Source of the DNA: Schizochytrium sp. TIO01
Taxonomy: Eukaryota; Sar; Bigyra; Thraustochytrida; Thraustochytriidae
Reading direction: 5' to 3'
DNA: 64,000 bases
Assembly (NCBI GenBank): GCA_004764695.1
Contig: SMSO01000032.1
Span: forward strand, 766,501 to 830,500
Shown: positions 44,227 to 58,200 of the stretch, piece after piece
Layout of the letters: each line of letters begins with the position of its first letter
Position numbering within the stretch: the first letter of the stretch is position 1
Program-made: the position numbers and the translations under genes
The notes under the pieces: model-generated
What the model saw: the letters and a program-made list of their open reading frames with translations, nothing else
Told to the model about the DNA's origin: nothing
Databases searched by the model: none

Positions 44227-45989
44227 TCTCTGCTCCCTCTTCCCCTGACTGCCCCCCCCTTCGCGCCTGCTTGTTCTCTATTCCCTCCTATTTTTGTTCT
44301 CCATACTTTCTCTTTTCCTTTATTCTTTTTTCCTTATTCTCTCTTCTTTTCTGTATTTCCCGGTGTAAAGGGTTCGGCGCTTCCTTGATTCTCGACTTTC
44401 TTCCTCTTGCGCTCCCTCGCTGCGCCTTTTTTCCTCTGCTTTTCCCCATTGTTTCTCAATATTTTTAAAACCTCTTTCATATAAGACAAGTAAATAATTT
44501 CAATTAAATGTTAATTAAACAAAGAACAGTACTTCAGATGATACAACTTCGTTCCTTCGAGATGCGAGTCTTCTTCTCTTCTTCGTTAGACCACTAAGTT
44601 CTCCTCGGCTCGGCACGTACCGTCCTCTGCGCTCGTCAACCCTTCCTGCTCAGCTTTTGCAGCGATGCTTCTTTCTTCGCTGCGTTGCTGACCCAGCCAG
44701 GTCTATCTAAGGCTGGCTGTTCCTTTTCCTACTCTCCCTTTAATATTCTGCAGACTGCACACTCCTCAACATCATTCATTCATTCATTCATAATGGATAA
44801 CTGCTAGGTCCTACTGCGAATAAGTAGGTGGCCAGGACATTGTTTTGAGAAGGAATAATGAATGAGGGACCACCGTCATCATTGCGAGGCGCATGAGAGC
44901 CATGAAATGACGACGGCCTTGAAGAGTGCGTGTTCTTTCTTCTCTCGCTCCTCCGTCTTTGTAGTGCCTTCGCTGAGGGCGTCGAGGCCGCTTGGTCCTG
45001 GCTCTGAACGCCCCGTCAAGCCGGCAAGCGGATAGGAGTAGAAGCTTTCTCGAGCGGATTTGCGGCATCTTGAAGCTTGCAACTGCGGCTCTACTTCCCC
45101 CATAGTCCGATATGGGAACAAGCAGGCGGAAAGAAGCCCTCCTGCTTAAATAAAAGAAAAAGCCTCTGATTGTGGTGCTATTTTAAATTACTGAATTTAT
45201 TTTAAGAGATACATAATAGTAATAATAAAAATCATCATCGCAATTAGGTCAAAGAAACACGTGAAAGAAAAGGAAATGAAGAACGTCGTACATTCCGGTC
45301 GCCGCCAGAAAGACCGACAGACAGACAGATTGACAGACTGACAGACAATAGATAGCTAGATAGATAGATTGAAAGCTGTGTGTTTCAGTCATTCGATTAG
45401 CTCTCCTTCTACGCGTTATCGTCGGCAAGACCCTCATCCTGCACAGATATATGCAAATATACAAAAACGAGACCTCCATCGCTGCTCGCTATTCTCGTCG
45501 GCCGCTCGGAGCCGCTCGTGCTGCCAAGGAATGAAGAACTGGACCCTAATTTTATACTTCGAAGAAGACAAGCTATAGCTGACTAGCTACTAGCAGTTTA
45601 CTACTTTTGCTTCAAAAATTGATTCCCTGTTCTTTTCTTCTCGCCTATTCCTTGATCCGCTATGAGAGTCTATAGAACTTCTAGCAGCTCCCCTTCTTTA
45701 TAAGCCTAAGGCACTGTTCCCGGCACAACCACAGGTGTTAGTCATCCAGAGCAGCACAGTTCTTCAAGTTATCCCCTTACGCGTCATTTTCATCAAGAAG
45801 AATGAGGCAGCAGAGTATTCGCCTCCGCGGATAACGAATCACAAGCTGGGTAGTGCGTAGTATGTACAGATTTAGTTTTAGCGCAATGAGAGTCACAACG
45901 AGATCTCGAAGCCTACAATTGTATAGTTGTAGTTTTTAAAGCTTCTATTATTTAATTTTGCTTTTAATTAAAAAAGTAATAAAATTAAC

Positions 45990-46011
45990 AATAATAATAA
46001 TAATAATAATA
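45990..46011. repeat. (AAT)7 microsatellite
   Basis: Seven AAT units in the gene desert. Confidence 0.85.
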
Positions 46012-49000
46012 CTTTCAAGTCCTCGATGATATTCAAGTTATTTATTATTGTTGGTGACATGGGGTGACGCCTCCTGGTGACCAGTAGCAGTATGCTATGG
46101 TGCGGTAGGCAGAACTCCTTCTGAGAGCAGCGGCGATAAGACAGGGAAAGGGCGACGCCGACAGTTAGTTTATTATTCGTTTGTCGGTTCGTTCGTTCGT
46201 TCGTTGGTTCGTTTGGCGCTGTTGTCGTCACCGTTCCTATGGTATCGCATGATTGGCCCTCTGAGTCTGCCAGACGGGACACAGACGGCTGCGGTCGAAT
46301 CCGCCATACTTTAGACTGGTTCTGGCGCGAATATTCGTCAGATTTATCAGTCCTCGAGGACTTGGATTGAGTCGTCGTCTCGAAGAGATCAGCCGTTCAA
46401 CTCGACCTGCGTTCTTTTTAGCATGCTTCATTGCTCGTTCCGCCATCTTCCCCTCTTGAAGTTGGTCGCGGCGGAGCGCCATTCCCAAGGTACCCCTTAG
46501 ATGTGTGCAACACCATTTGTTTCAACAGGAAAACTTTGGTATTCAGGGGGGTGAAGTAGAACGTTTCTGAAACTTTGGTGCGCGGAACCCTGTTGTAAGA
46601 GAAGGGCCACGACAATATTGCCGGTATCGCCAAGCTTGCAACTGCGTTGAAGGCTAGGTATAGGCAGCGCCACTTCTTTCCAGAACACAAGTCCTTTGGG
46701 CAGCTGCCAATTGACTCATGCAATTCCAGCTAGTATCTCTTCTGCGCGAAGATTTGTCCTGGCACCCAAGCTTTGTCTACTTCTGTTTATTTCTTCTGCT
46801 AGGCGCTGCCAATCTAACGAAACTATGGAGCGAATTGAAGTTTGTACCAAAGAAGCTGTGGTTCATTTAAAATGAATTCTTTTCGCCAGGAGGTGGCAAC
46901 TTCCGGGCCTCCGCCACCGATGACGCCGTGGCTACGCTGCGCCAGGGGCCACCGCGCTCGGCGTGCCTCTTATCTATCTCTGGCCCGAGATGGTCTCCGC
47001 TGCATTTCTCAAACCTCTAGAGGTAGCCACCCTGTCTCTGTCTCTGTCTCTGTGCCACCAAAGCGTCTATCTCAGTTCTCCGCCCTTTCTACTGTCGTAT
47101 CATCATGCCGCTGTGATATGATAGCTAAGCTCCAAGCCTGAGGACATGACATTCCGGCACAAGAGTGCCTCAAAGTTCTCAGCTCGAGCACTTTTCTTGT
47201 GCCTAAACTCGCCTCCTCTTCCACTCTCAACGCCTCCACTTCACACCACCGCCTGCCAGCCAGCTATCTGCCCTGCTTCTTCAAAGACTCACGCTTCACC
47301 ACTAACCTCTGTCCGCCCTCATCGTGTAGCTCGCTCTTCACTTTTCTTTTCTCCGCTTGTTTGGTGTTTTATTAACTTAGGTACGACCTACTTTTTTCTA
47401 AAGGATTTTTTTTAATAGAAACTTTTTTTTAATCGAATTATGATTGAAGAGGCGCGCGCGGTGAACGACATATAATGACGTTCTTCGCTTCATTGCCCTG
47501 TTCTGGAAGGTCTCCTTATCTTTCAACGTCGGGTGTCTAAAAACTTTTCTTCTCTTTCGTGTTTTCCTAACACTCTCTACTATCTAGTTAGAGGCAGGCA
47601 TTTCAATCAATTGACAGAGTTCTTACTAAGCAAGAAAGGTAGGGAGCCTGAAGGCTTGGTTTCCTCCCTCCTGTCAGCGCGCGCAGCACGTCATCCCCGT
47701 TCGGTGGAACCATGCGAAGAAGGCGTAGATGGTATATCCACGACGCCAAAGCCCACTGCCAGTGCCGCCGCCTTCTTCACCACCACCACCACCACCTGTC
47801 GAAAAGAGCCCTTCGACTCGGCGCATCTGCGCCTGGCAGCGAGTTTGAAGGATGTCCTGCTTGATTGGTTGTTTTTATACTCTCTTTCATCATTGTAGTT
47901 TTCGTAAATAAATAGGCAATAGACAAGTCATTTTCTCTTTAATGTTTCTTTAAAATATAAAATGAAACTTAGAAACAGAAAGACACCAGAATTCACCATT
48001 GTAGCGTGCAGGTGCTCAAGCAGATCTTCGCTTGCCAGAACCTACCTACCTACCCACCTACTGTTGCTTTCTTGAGATAGCTTGATCGTTGATGACCATG
48101 AATATAGGTAGGTCGTGAACTGGGCCGGCGGAGAAGATGGTTTGGGTTGCGCTGCTTGAAAGAATCTTCGTCGATAAAGTAGGTAGTACCAAGTCCTGAT
48201 ACTTGGGAAGCAACGTAGCCAAGTTGCCACGAAGTGCAAGACTCTGTCCGTAGCCACCTACGTATCGTAGCACGATTGGATAGCAATTGATTGTGTTGGA
48301 GGACTAAGACTGTAGCAAGGGTGGAGCACAGCCGCAGGATCGATTGAAGATAAACCGTTGAAAGTTCTCACTGCAGAAACACGGAGCGAGCTGGTCCACG
48401 AGCTCTGGCAGCCACTCAACTTGAAGTCAAACATCACATTGGTCTTTTGAAATTGATTGTGAACCAAGAGTTTGTTGCACGCTGAAGGAAACTATCTTGC
48501 ACAGCGAAGAACGAAACCTTGCGATTAGTTTGAAGAGGGAAGCGCCGTTACTGTATACTTCTTTTACAGAGGCTCCAAAACTGGCTCGAGTAGCTCCTGC
48601 GAGTATCTTTGTTGTTGTGATTCTATATTATCTTGGAGTTCGAACTTCTCAAACCTTGGAGATCAAGAATGGATTTTCATCCTGAAAACATCAAAGAGAA
48701 CCATGGTGATGACGTAGAGGTCTAAAATCTTCTGATGAATAATCATCGGAGCAGAGCATCTTCAAGCCAGTGCCAGGAGAAAAGAATGACAATATCTAAC
48801 TCGATGGTAACAAATTTGAACCTCAGCCATTCATTATGTGTTTGCAATTGGATCAATTGCACTATCCATGCAGTTTTCAACGACCATTTGCAACAAATAG
48901 CACAAGAACTACAGAATCCTCGAGGCTCCAATGCTGGAGGCGATAGTCCCGAACCGTGACACTCAGGTAAAGCCTCTCACTTTCATTGCTACTAGTAGGG

Positions 49001-51270
49001 TGGAGATGACATTTGGAGGATCAGGAGTCACCCATCCTAATCAACATCCGAATAATAATCAGCGATATTCGTCCCTGCCATAGTAATATTCAGAGATTTC
49101 GAATCTTCTCTTCTTCCAACCTTTTGTCAAAACTTCCATACACGTCATTGGTTAAACTCCTACCTCAACTCTACCGCACTTCATAGCACCGCCTACTACT
49201 ACGTTAATTTCAATCTATTTTTAAAGTTGGTGGTTTTGAGGCTCTTTGTTCCTTGAACGCTCTTAGTCACGCTTTCCATATTTTAAGTTTTTAATTTTTT
49301 ACAAAAAATTAAAAAATGTTTATGATTATATATTTATGTTTCCCTTTAACAATTTAGTAGAAGTCATAGTAGCTCTTCTTGGCGTTCTTTAACTGTTCTT
49401 TTCCCATCAATTAAAATAAAAATATATATATATTTTGTAGACTCATTGGTTAGTGAATAAGTGAAGTAGGTGATTCGTTGATCGCAAAAAATAAAATAAT
49501 TGTTTTTATCGATAACAGAAGTCATTTGGATGTCTGTCGATTTTATTAATATACCAAGGGTGTGCGACGATATGGAAGATGCCTGTTGGGGCAGATGCAG
49601 ATATATGAAACCGAATACTCAGGTCGGTCTGAAGATGGATTTAGGAGAGTAGAAAGGATGACGCGCCAGTGAATCGGTTTGGGCGTTATGAATATAGTCG
49701 TTATTGTAACAGCGTTGAGTGTAGTAGTGAACCTTCTATGGCCGAGAAAATTCGAGATTATTTTATTTTTTTTAATTTTCCCCCGCAGTCTTTGGTTTGA
49801 GACTCACCAAAGTTGAGAGTGCAGCTATTTAATAGCAAAGCAGGAAAAGTCAAACGTGAATATTGGCAAGTATAGTAGCACGGGTTGGGCTGGTACAATT
49901 ATAGGTTTAGAATGAGATTGAGCATAGATTTCTGTGTCCATCTCTTTAAAGCACTTCTGTAGATCGTGTCATTGATTTTCAAACTTAAATCTACAAGTAA
50001 GCACCAAGAGAGGCAAATAGTTGTTACGAATCTCGTTTGCATTGGAAGCCACCTGCAGAAGAATGCAACGCATTTAATAGTATTCGAAGCGTATGGATCA
50101 AAATTTCAATTAATTGCATCTTAATAGCCTGTTGAGGGAAGTTGGATATGTCATTTGCAACTGTCCTTGCTCAAGAAATGTCATCAAGCCTCTGCAACAT
50201 AATCTATGGTAGTAGCTTTTACTTTCCCAGCTCGATGCTGTCTCTAGATCTATTATCGATATAAACGGTGGATTCCAACCCATACGCTGTATAAGATATA
50301 AAGAATTATATTGTCATAAATATGTGCTCGCTCTGCTAACTGATTTGTTTCGTTTGGAATGAAGGTTGCAAGCCTGAGTTTGAACTATTGTAAACTGTAA
50401 AACCTACTACACAAAAAGATACCTTCGCAGGAGCACTGAAAATGAGACAAATTTCCAGCGAGCAAATTAGAGACGCAAACAGGCGAACTGGAAATATAAT
50501 TTCGCCTTGGAGCGAGAGTGCTGACTAACTATTTTACTGAGCCAGTTTGCTGACCATACGACCAACCGCCGAATAGAACCCCATTACTACCTCTTGTATC
50601 ATGCAATATCGAGTGAGGAAGATTTTTCGCTTCGCGGTAGGTAGAAGCTAGTAAGAGGCTGTATCGGCCGTCATAATCCAATCCAAGCGAGAGCTTATAA
50701 AATGGGCCACCTGGTCTGATCATGAAACCTTTTCGAACGCGAACCATTTTTCTGTATTATGGCCACAGATCTTGGACATCATAATAAGTGTCAACGGGCT
50801 TTCAAAGAAACCTCAAAACGAAAAAGACCATAAGAAGACAGGAGGACCAACAGGTGCCGCACTCTGTGTCCGACCAGGACCATTATGCCTCAAAGTGCTA
50901 GTGTAATTCTTTCACTCAGCTCTGGCGAGCATTGCACCCGAATCATTGATGACGCGTGGAAGTAAACGTCATACTACGAGTTCTAATTTGCACGGTTCTT
51001 TGGTTACTCATTCGCCAAAGAGCAACGTACTACAATTTGGTAAATCCAAGTTCTAAAGAACGGGAAGAGCTGCGACGGCGATTCTAAAATGTAAGCTCGC
51101 AGTCAGATAGACTCAGATACACGCACAAGGAGCACGCAAAATTGCTCCGGAGGCTGGCTCAAGCTGCTCCACCGGTCCTCAAACGGCCAGGTTGTGGTGG
51201 GTATTGGGTTAGTACTATTGGTAGTAAGCTATTCGCAAAGAATTCGATTCATGGCTCTGGTACTAGTGAT

Positions 51271-51325
51271 TGTTGCCCTTCAATTGAGTTCAATTGAACA
51301 ACATGTTGCCCTTCAATTGAACAAC
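51271..51325. repeat. Direct repeat with embedded TTCAATTGAA palindromes
   Basis: The 17-base string TGTTGCCCTTCAATTGA occurs at 51271-51287 and again at 51304-51320, 33 bases apart. Between and after them lie TTCAATTGAA palindromes followed by CAAC, complementary to the GTTG of the repeat, so the block can fold back on itself. Confidence 0.7.
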
Positions 51326-53052
51326 ACGGTCAACTGCTAGGCTCCATCTACGCGGACCGATAGAAGTGCAAGTGGGATACGGGCGTTCTTTCGTTGCTGA
51401 CCACGACACCGCGAAGGCCTGCGTTGCACAAACTAAAAGTAGCAAAGGATTAACCTCAGGCCTGAAGGTTCTTTGAGCCGAAGCTTTCTTCGAGATGAAG
51501 GTTCGGCATTACACGGTTCCGAGCCAGGAATCACAATACTTGAACACGCACGCACTGGGGCAAGGCAAGCTTGTGCTGAAGGATCTCTTCGATCTCTATT
51601 CTTCAGCTCACTCACCAAAGGAGGCGCGGTCTTTGAGGCTTAAATCACCGAGGCTTTTATTTATTATTATTATTTCGTTTCTTTTTTCTCATTAATGGAC
51701 TAGGAAAGTGTTTTAGTTTTTAACATTGATCATAAAAAAAACACTGCTGCAAACGAACAGTTAGTATTTAAAAAATAAAATGAAATGAAGTAATGATTTT
51801 TTAAAATATAAAATATTTTAAGAGTATATAAATGTTTATGTGAAACTTGTACAAATTCGCATTATTTTTTTTTTTCTGAAAATAAAATAGTCTAAAAAGC
51901 AAGCTGGCGAGGCCTAATAAGGCCGATCGATGCTCATAGCAGTCCAGATTGTCTGCGAACGGCAGCGTCAGCCGGACCGCTAGCGAAGGCCTCTGATAGC
52001 TTTGATGACGATGCTCTCGACGGCAATGGGGCATGAATGAAACGCATTGAAAAACGAAGGAAAGGGAAGAGAAGGAACAAAGTTGAATTCTCAGCAGCCA
52101 GCATGGCACGCCTCGTTTCTCTCCTTTCCTTCTTTCCTCAGGTTCTCTTCACGTTCTTTCCCAGGTAAAGTGAAGTAATAGAGTGGTGATTGCTCCTGAA
52201 CGTTGAAAAGAAAAGTGAGAAGAGTCGCCCCGCCAATGCGCAAATTGCATCTTGTGCACCATAGTATAGAATCCCGCCGTGCCCCCCTCCCTCTTGCTAT
52301 CTGTCCCGCTGCCGTCAACGCCTGACACAAGCACAACGAAGAAGAAAGAAGGAGAATGGCAAGGCAGTCAAAGAAGGTGAGGGAGGGAACGAAGAAGCTT
52401 CGCCGCCCTGGGACTTTGCAAAGCCAGAGTTCCTCATGAATAATGAACGAACGCAGCATAGAAAGAACGGGCAATGCCTGTGCCGCTGGCACTTTCATCC
52501 TTCATCCTGCGGAAGTGGGGGAAGCACCCTCCTCGCTCGCTCGCTCGCTCAGAAGAACCGGCCACCAGTATTCAACGAACCGGATGGACAAGAGGCTGCC
52601 CCGAGGCTTGCTGGCGTTTCCTGAGCGGCCTCAATCGCCTCTGGCTGGGCCTGGGAGCTAGCTAGCTGCTTTCTTTGAGGGTTGGCGAGAACATCTATTT
52701 GTCAATGCTTTTGGTAAACGTTAGCTAACAGTAGCACGGTCTACCCGCCTAGTAACCTAGCTACGAGTAGCCGCTATCACCTATTGGTTACAGAAAGCAG
52801 CCTCTCGGCTGCTAATTCCGATAGGGTGGGCCGAGTGAACCAGGACCTCGGCCAGGCCGTGGAACCCGCTGAGGATGGCAAGGTGGAAAGCAGCGGCGAG
52901 GGCCCTTTCGAAGGACTCGGGACTTGGAGGCTGAAGAAGCTTGAAGTAGCAGCAGCAGCAGCAGCGTGGGAGGCGACGATGGCACCGCCAGTTTGCAGGA
53001 ATGGCGGATGGCCCTTTGGTTTAATCGACAGGCTCATGGGCGAAATTGACGC

Positions 53053-53101
53053 GAATTTTGAATTTTGAATTTTGAATTTTGAATTTTGAATTTTGAATTT
53101 T
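53053..53101. repeat. Seven perfect copies of a 7-bp unit (GAATTTT)
   Basis: 49 bases of exact GAATTTT repeats, placed at the edge of a GC-richer segment. As 7 is not a multiple of three, a coding role is unlikely. Confidence 0.9.
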
Positions 53102-55250
53102 GAGATAAGAAGGAAGCAAGCAGCCCGCAGGTTTTCTCAGCGCTTTGCTTGCTTTTCTATCATCTAATGGCATCGTGTCGTGGAACGTCGAAGGCGATGA
53201 AGAACTGCAGAACGAGCGGAAAGGGCGTGGGCTTGGCCATATCTGGATTTCCCAGCCTCACGTCAGTCGAAGTTCAGGATGTCACGGCTGGCAAGAACTG
53301 AGATGGCCGAGCGAGTGTTAGAGAAGTGAATGGCTGGGATATGTTCAGGTTGTTGGGAATCGCTACAGGGAATCGGGGTTAGTTGGCCTGCAGCTCAGCA
53401 AGCACAAACGAAGTACTGAAGCAGGGCCTGAAGAACTTCATGCATGGATCATTAGCCGATGGATTTGAAGATTAATAAGCGTGGTGACTCCAACGAACTC
53501 GAAACGTGAAGAAGAAGCCAGTGGTGGGGCTAGCGTCTGCTTGCTTCTTTCTCTTGCTTCGAGTAGGTACGGGTTTTCGCTCATCAATGACGATGGTGGA
53601 CTTGCGAAAGTTGACTCCTTCGAATTGATTCATCGACTGATTCAAGCTGTAAATGGAACAGCCGAGACTACGAGGTAATACTGACGAAGATCTCGGGTGT
53701 GGCCTTGCTGGCAGACTTGGATTCGCTGAGGACAGAATACAATAGCTAGGAAACCTGCGGAAGCAAGCACTGCCTACGTGCATGCGTGCCTACGTGCGTG
53801 CCTGAGGGTGACCCTTATCCTTATCTATATCGTCGCTGGCTGGTTGCCGGATCGTCATCGAGTTCCCTACACAAGTTGACAAATGGAAGATCATGGACTA
53901 TTTATAGATCGAGACAAGCGCTTTGCAAAGCTTATGACTCTCGTTGCAGCGGTACATGCATTATCCAAGGAGAAGCTCGTGAACGAACCTTGGAAAATGG
54001 ATTCTCAACTCGTCGCAAGTTTGGCTCTTGGGTCAGACAGAGCCTTACCTTGCAGATGAATTACAGCAGCCAGCAAGGGAGAGGAGCTCATTGGCCCACA
54101 AGATGGGCCAGATGCTGGCGGACTCCGAGTTCTCCGAATTGCTTCGTACTTGGTAGAAACGAAACGAGATGAAATGAAACTCCTCATACCCGTAATAATT
54201 AGATAGAGAGATATCTCTATGAGTTAGACATAGTAGCCATTAGCTATGGAAGCTAGGACACAAATAGGATTTCTTAAAGTGGTCGAGAGAAGCCGTGAGA
54301 AAGACTTTGGAGAACGAGGAACGAAGAAAGAACGTGTTGGAGGCTTGATATTTTGGCGTTCTAGCAGTGAGTCACATTTAAGGAGAAGCTGTTTGGCGAA
54401 GGGCACCACTACCTGAGAGGGCTGGCCTAGGTAGTACTCGCATTTTTTTCCAATGGCTGCGATGTGAGCGAAGATATATTCTACACGGATCACAATTTGA
54501 TCAAACTTAAGTCCCTGGGGTTTGCTGCAGCACCTATCATCATGTGGAGCTTTTGCAAACGTGTTTGTATAGCTTCAAGTACTTCAAACATTGCGACAAA
54601 TATGAGGTCGAGTTCCTGAGTCGTACATTGTCTTGTGGATCCGGAAAAAATTTAATAATGTTTTTTAAAAGCCAAAGTTGGTACAGTTATCGGATTGATG
54701 ATCCTTCTCGCTCAACGCAGGCTGGAGCAAGGGTAGGGTTTTGTAGAGAGGAGTCAAGCCGTCAAAGTTCGCAATAATAGCTGCCAATCCATGCTTCTAG
54801 CCAGTGTTTTGTGTTCTCTTTATAGGCGCTACTTCCTAGTAAATTAGACAAAGCATGGTTGTGTCCGCCGTAGGGACTACCACTTCCAAAGAGAAAAATC
54901 ATTCCGTACTACCTTGAACTACTACGAACTCCAAAATTGTGTCCCGAAAGCGCCGGGGAACAAGGAAGAGTCGAATTTTCACGTGCAGGAAAGATGGAGA
55001 GTAGGTATAGGTATTGTACCTGATGCACAAACTTCAAAATCTACCAACTTAGTGGTGAGAAATAGGGCATCGGACAGAGATGATCATTTCTATAAAATAA
55101 CCAGAGCATCATGACGAGTCGATGATAGATAACCTACTGGTTTAGTTTTCTTGCTTGGTGAGCTTTCCTGGACAGGAGTGAACAAGAAAGAGGAACACAA
55201 TGTAGGAAGATTACCTTATAAATATGAGTTTTGTAAAGTCATGCGAACCA

Positions 55251-58200
55251 TTACGAAATAGACCTCGAGATATCATATTCGGCATCTCGGTGGCCATTCC
55301 GCTGGCGTAATCGCTGCATGGAGTGAACTCTGAGTTCAGCACGAACTGTGTCATATCTATTGGCAAGCTCCTCTCGTCCGTAAAAATCAGGTGTTCTTAC
55401 ATTTTGGGCTGGCCAACCAGCGATACTCTCGTCTACCCGTAAATCTGGCATTTCAAACATGTCTCTTAGCTTTTCAACATCTTCATGAGGTAACAAATGC
55501 ACAGTCTGGCCATCTTGTCCCAAAGGCAGAAGGAGATCCTGGATAGGTACACCCTCGATGTCAGCTTCTTCAGCTTCCTGGTGCTCATGTGTATAGGCCT
55601 CTATTGAATACAGGCATCGAGAATACTTAAATCGATTATCGGTATTCACGCGTTGTGCGACCATAGCCAGTTCTTTGAGATCATTCCCATATACAATATC
55701 TGCAAGAGGTTCGTGATCTAGGAAAGACTCTTCAGGATTTTGAGGCCACCACTGTTTAGCATACCCTTCACTAGAGCCAACAGCGCCGTGGTCACAGAGT
55801 CCGCTATCGCTTTCTCCCCATGCACGATAACCAATTGGAGGCGCAAACGCTTTGTGCAGATTCAGCTTTTCACCAATGACATTTTCGGAAGGATAGTAGA
55901 ACTCCTGGTCAACATCACTACGACTGACCCATGGAAACCATTTTTCGTGGGACCTGCTGCCTGCTTCTTCCTCGATTATACGAGTTACAATCACACCGTC
56001 CCCAGTTGAAACTACTTTGCAGCCTCCATCCGCAATAAAATGTATAGCTGCTTTCAAAGCACATAAGCTCCGACGCTCGCGACCGCTAAGCCTTCTAACA
56101 CTTCCCCCCCTTTGACCTGTAAAAAAATTTCGATGCCAGCCCCCTGATTCAAATGATGTCACTTGGTCCCAAATCTCTCTCCAATGCAACCTGTGCTCCG
56201 GTTTCCACTCTGTATGGTTTATAGCCATGCTTGTTCCTGGAAGTCCAAAGGTTTCCATCTCCTCAAGCTTTGAAGGCACAGACCCAGACACCTTATTAAA
56301 ATGGTTTTTTTCCCCTAAACAGTTATGCAGCTTTGCTGCGAATTTGCATAAACGGGTTCGTGTTAATGGAACTGGAATGAAGTTGCAGCATGTGCACAGC
56401 CTGATAAGCAATCTATTCCTATTTGACGTCGGGGTAAACGTTTGGACAAGAGGAAGTTTAATTGAGCCTGGATGCTGAATGCATGTACATTCACCACACT
56501 GATCTGTAAGCCACCTGCCGTGCTCGCAATGCGAGCAATCAAAACAAGGCCAGTAGTCACCATTCTCGTCAAGATTGTTTTCAGTGGCCTCCTGCGTCGC
56601 TTGTCTTCTCTTGCCATGAAGCTTGCACCAACAGTACTCACAACCCTCAAGGGGTATGTCGTGTCGACACCAGTTTTGACAGAGACTGCAACGATCGTTC
56701 TCGGTTGGGCCTTCGCCAGTATTGAACGCATGACCACAATGTGGACACTTACAATAACGGCAATGTTCTGTTCGAAGCATGTCGTGCTGGCAATAGAGAC
56801 AACTGTGGCAAGGCCATAGTGTGCCATTGTCGTCAAAATCTAAATCATCGCTCCCGGTTGCAGGAATGCGTTTTTCGTCATGATCCCAACACCAACAGAT
56901 GTCACATTCCTGAGGGTCTCTATCATGACGGCACCAGCCTTTACAAATACTGCAACGATCACTCTCAGTTGGACCCTCGTCTTCATGAAACTCATAATCA
57001 CAATGAGGACATTTGCAATAGCGGCAAGGTTCAGAACGAGGCGTGTCATGTATACAGTATTTACAATCGTGACAAGGCCATGGTGTCCCATCGTAATTGA
57101 ATTCTTCATCCTCGTGACCAGTATCTGGCACACGTATCAAGTTATGTAGTGAACACCAGCAGATTTCGCAGGAAGTACGCTCCATTCGGTGCTGACACCA
57201 ATTGGCACAAAACCTGCATCGCCCACGGGAATCTGCTGTTTCGCCCTCAAGAAAACTATGTCCACAGTATGCACATGCGCAAAGAGAGCAAAACCCCCCA
57301 GCACAAGATGGCCTCAACTCGCACAGCCGCATCTCATGTTTTATGCAATAGCAATCTTCGCAATCAAAGATTACTCGGTTTTCATGTCCGGGGCACAAAC
57401 ATGCATCTGTGCAGAGAAGGCATTTCCCATCATTTCTTTTGAGATTTCCAACCCTGCCAAGGTTCACGGCGCGGCTGTGTAGCGAGCAAAAGTGTTGGTG
57501 ACACTTTATACGTTGTGGAACTTTGTTGACAGCGTCAACTTCAGCGTTTGTATCCTGCTCAACAAGTTGAATACAATCAGGACACGGGTCTTCGCAAGCT
57601 GAGCATTTGCCACTCAACTTATATTCATTGTGGAAAAGACATTTGTGCTTGAACGAACATGTCATGCTATTTTGTTTCTTTCCAAATGGACACATTTCAC
57701 AAGGGTCGGCACAGACTGGGCAAGACAACGAATCTTGTGTAAGGTCTATGCCGCCATCCTGGTAGATGCTCATGTCCGTCTTCGTACTCCTATGTTGAGA
57801 ATCATAGCACCAGTGAATACCTAGCTCAAAGCATTCAAATCTAGTGGGGTATCTTTGCAGGGCATCTACTTGATGATATGGACAACCCCCACCTTCACAA
57901 ACCTCACACTGCCCTTGACAAGCCTCTAATTTCTCGCGCTGGTGTTCTATGCACCAATGCTTCCTACACATTGTACGCGGCAAGAGAAGGATGGGATCTT
58001 CTCCTTCTCTCTGACACTCTCTGCAAGGATCTCTGCACACAATACATTTCGAGTCCTCTTCTTTGTCTCTTCCGCCTAAGTCGCTACGTCGATGCGTTTT
58101 ACACCAATGTTGTTGACATTCTTCCTCCCAGCGTGTTTGACTTGCATTTTCAGCTTTACAGGATGCACACCCATGTTGGCAATGAATGCACTGCTTGCCA

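Larger units (their letters stand above)
43715..55250. other. Gene desert with many simple repeats
   Basis: About 11.5 kb with no recognisable gene. Immediately upstream of the kinase is a (TTG)n tract and T-rich DNA, plausibly its leader. Simple repeats occur at 44193-44226, 45990-46011, 46187-46206, near 52530-52549, and 53053-53101. A GC-richer stretch at about 52400-53100 has short open frames on both strands with no resemblance to known proteins. The part from 49000 to 51400 is AT-rich. Short open frames elsewhere (for example 50529-50747, minus, with an ATG) are not convincing. No tRNA-like or transposon ends were found. Confidence 0.5.

Noticed and set aside
48636-48660. Possible tRNA B-box (GTTCGAAC)
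   Set aside because: The T-arm does not pair, and no A-box or acceptor stem lies at the right distance.
50529-50747. 72-codon minus-strand ORF with an ATG in the desert
   Set aside because: The composition looks protein-like, but it is too short and matches nothing I know; chance is as good an explanation.
52091-53068. Short open frames on both strands in a GC-richer segment
   Set aside because: Overlapping frames on opposite strands, no conserved motif, and a trinucleotide repeat explains the Ala run in one of them.
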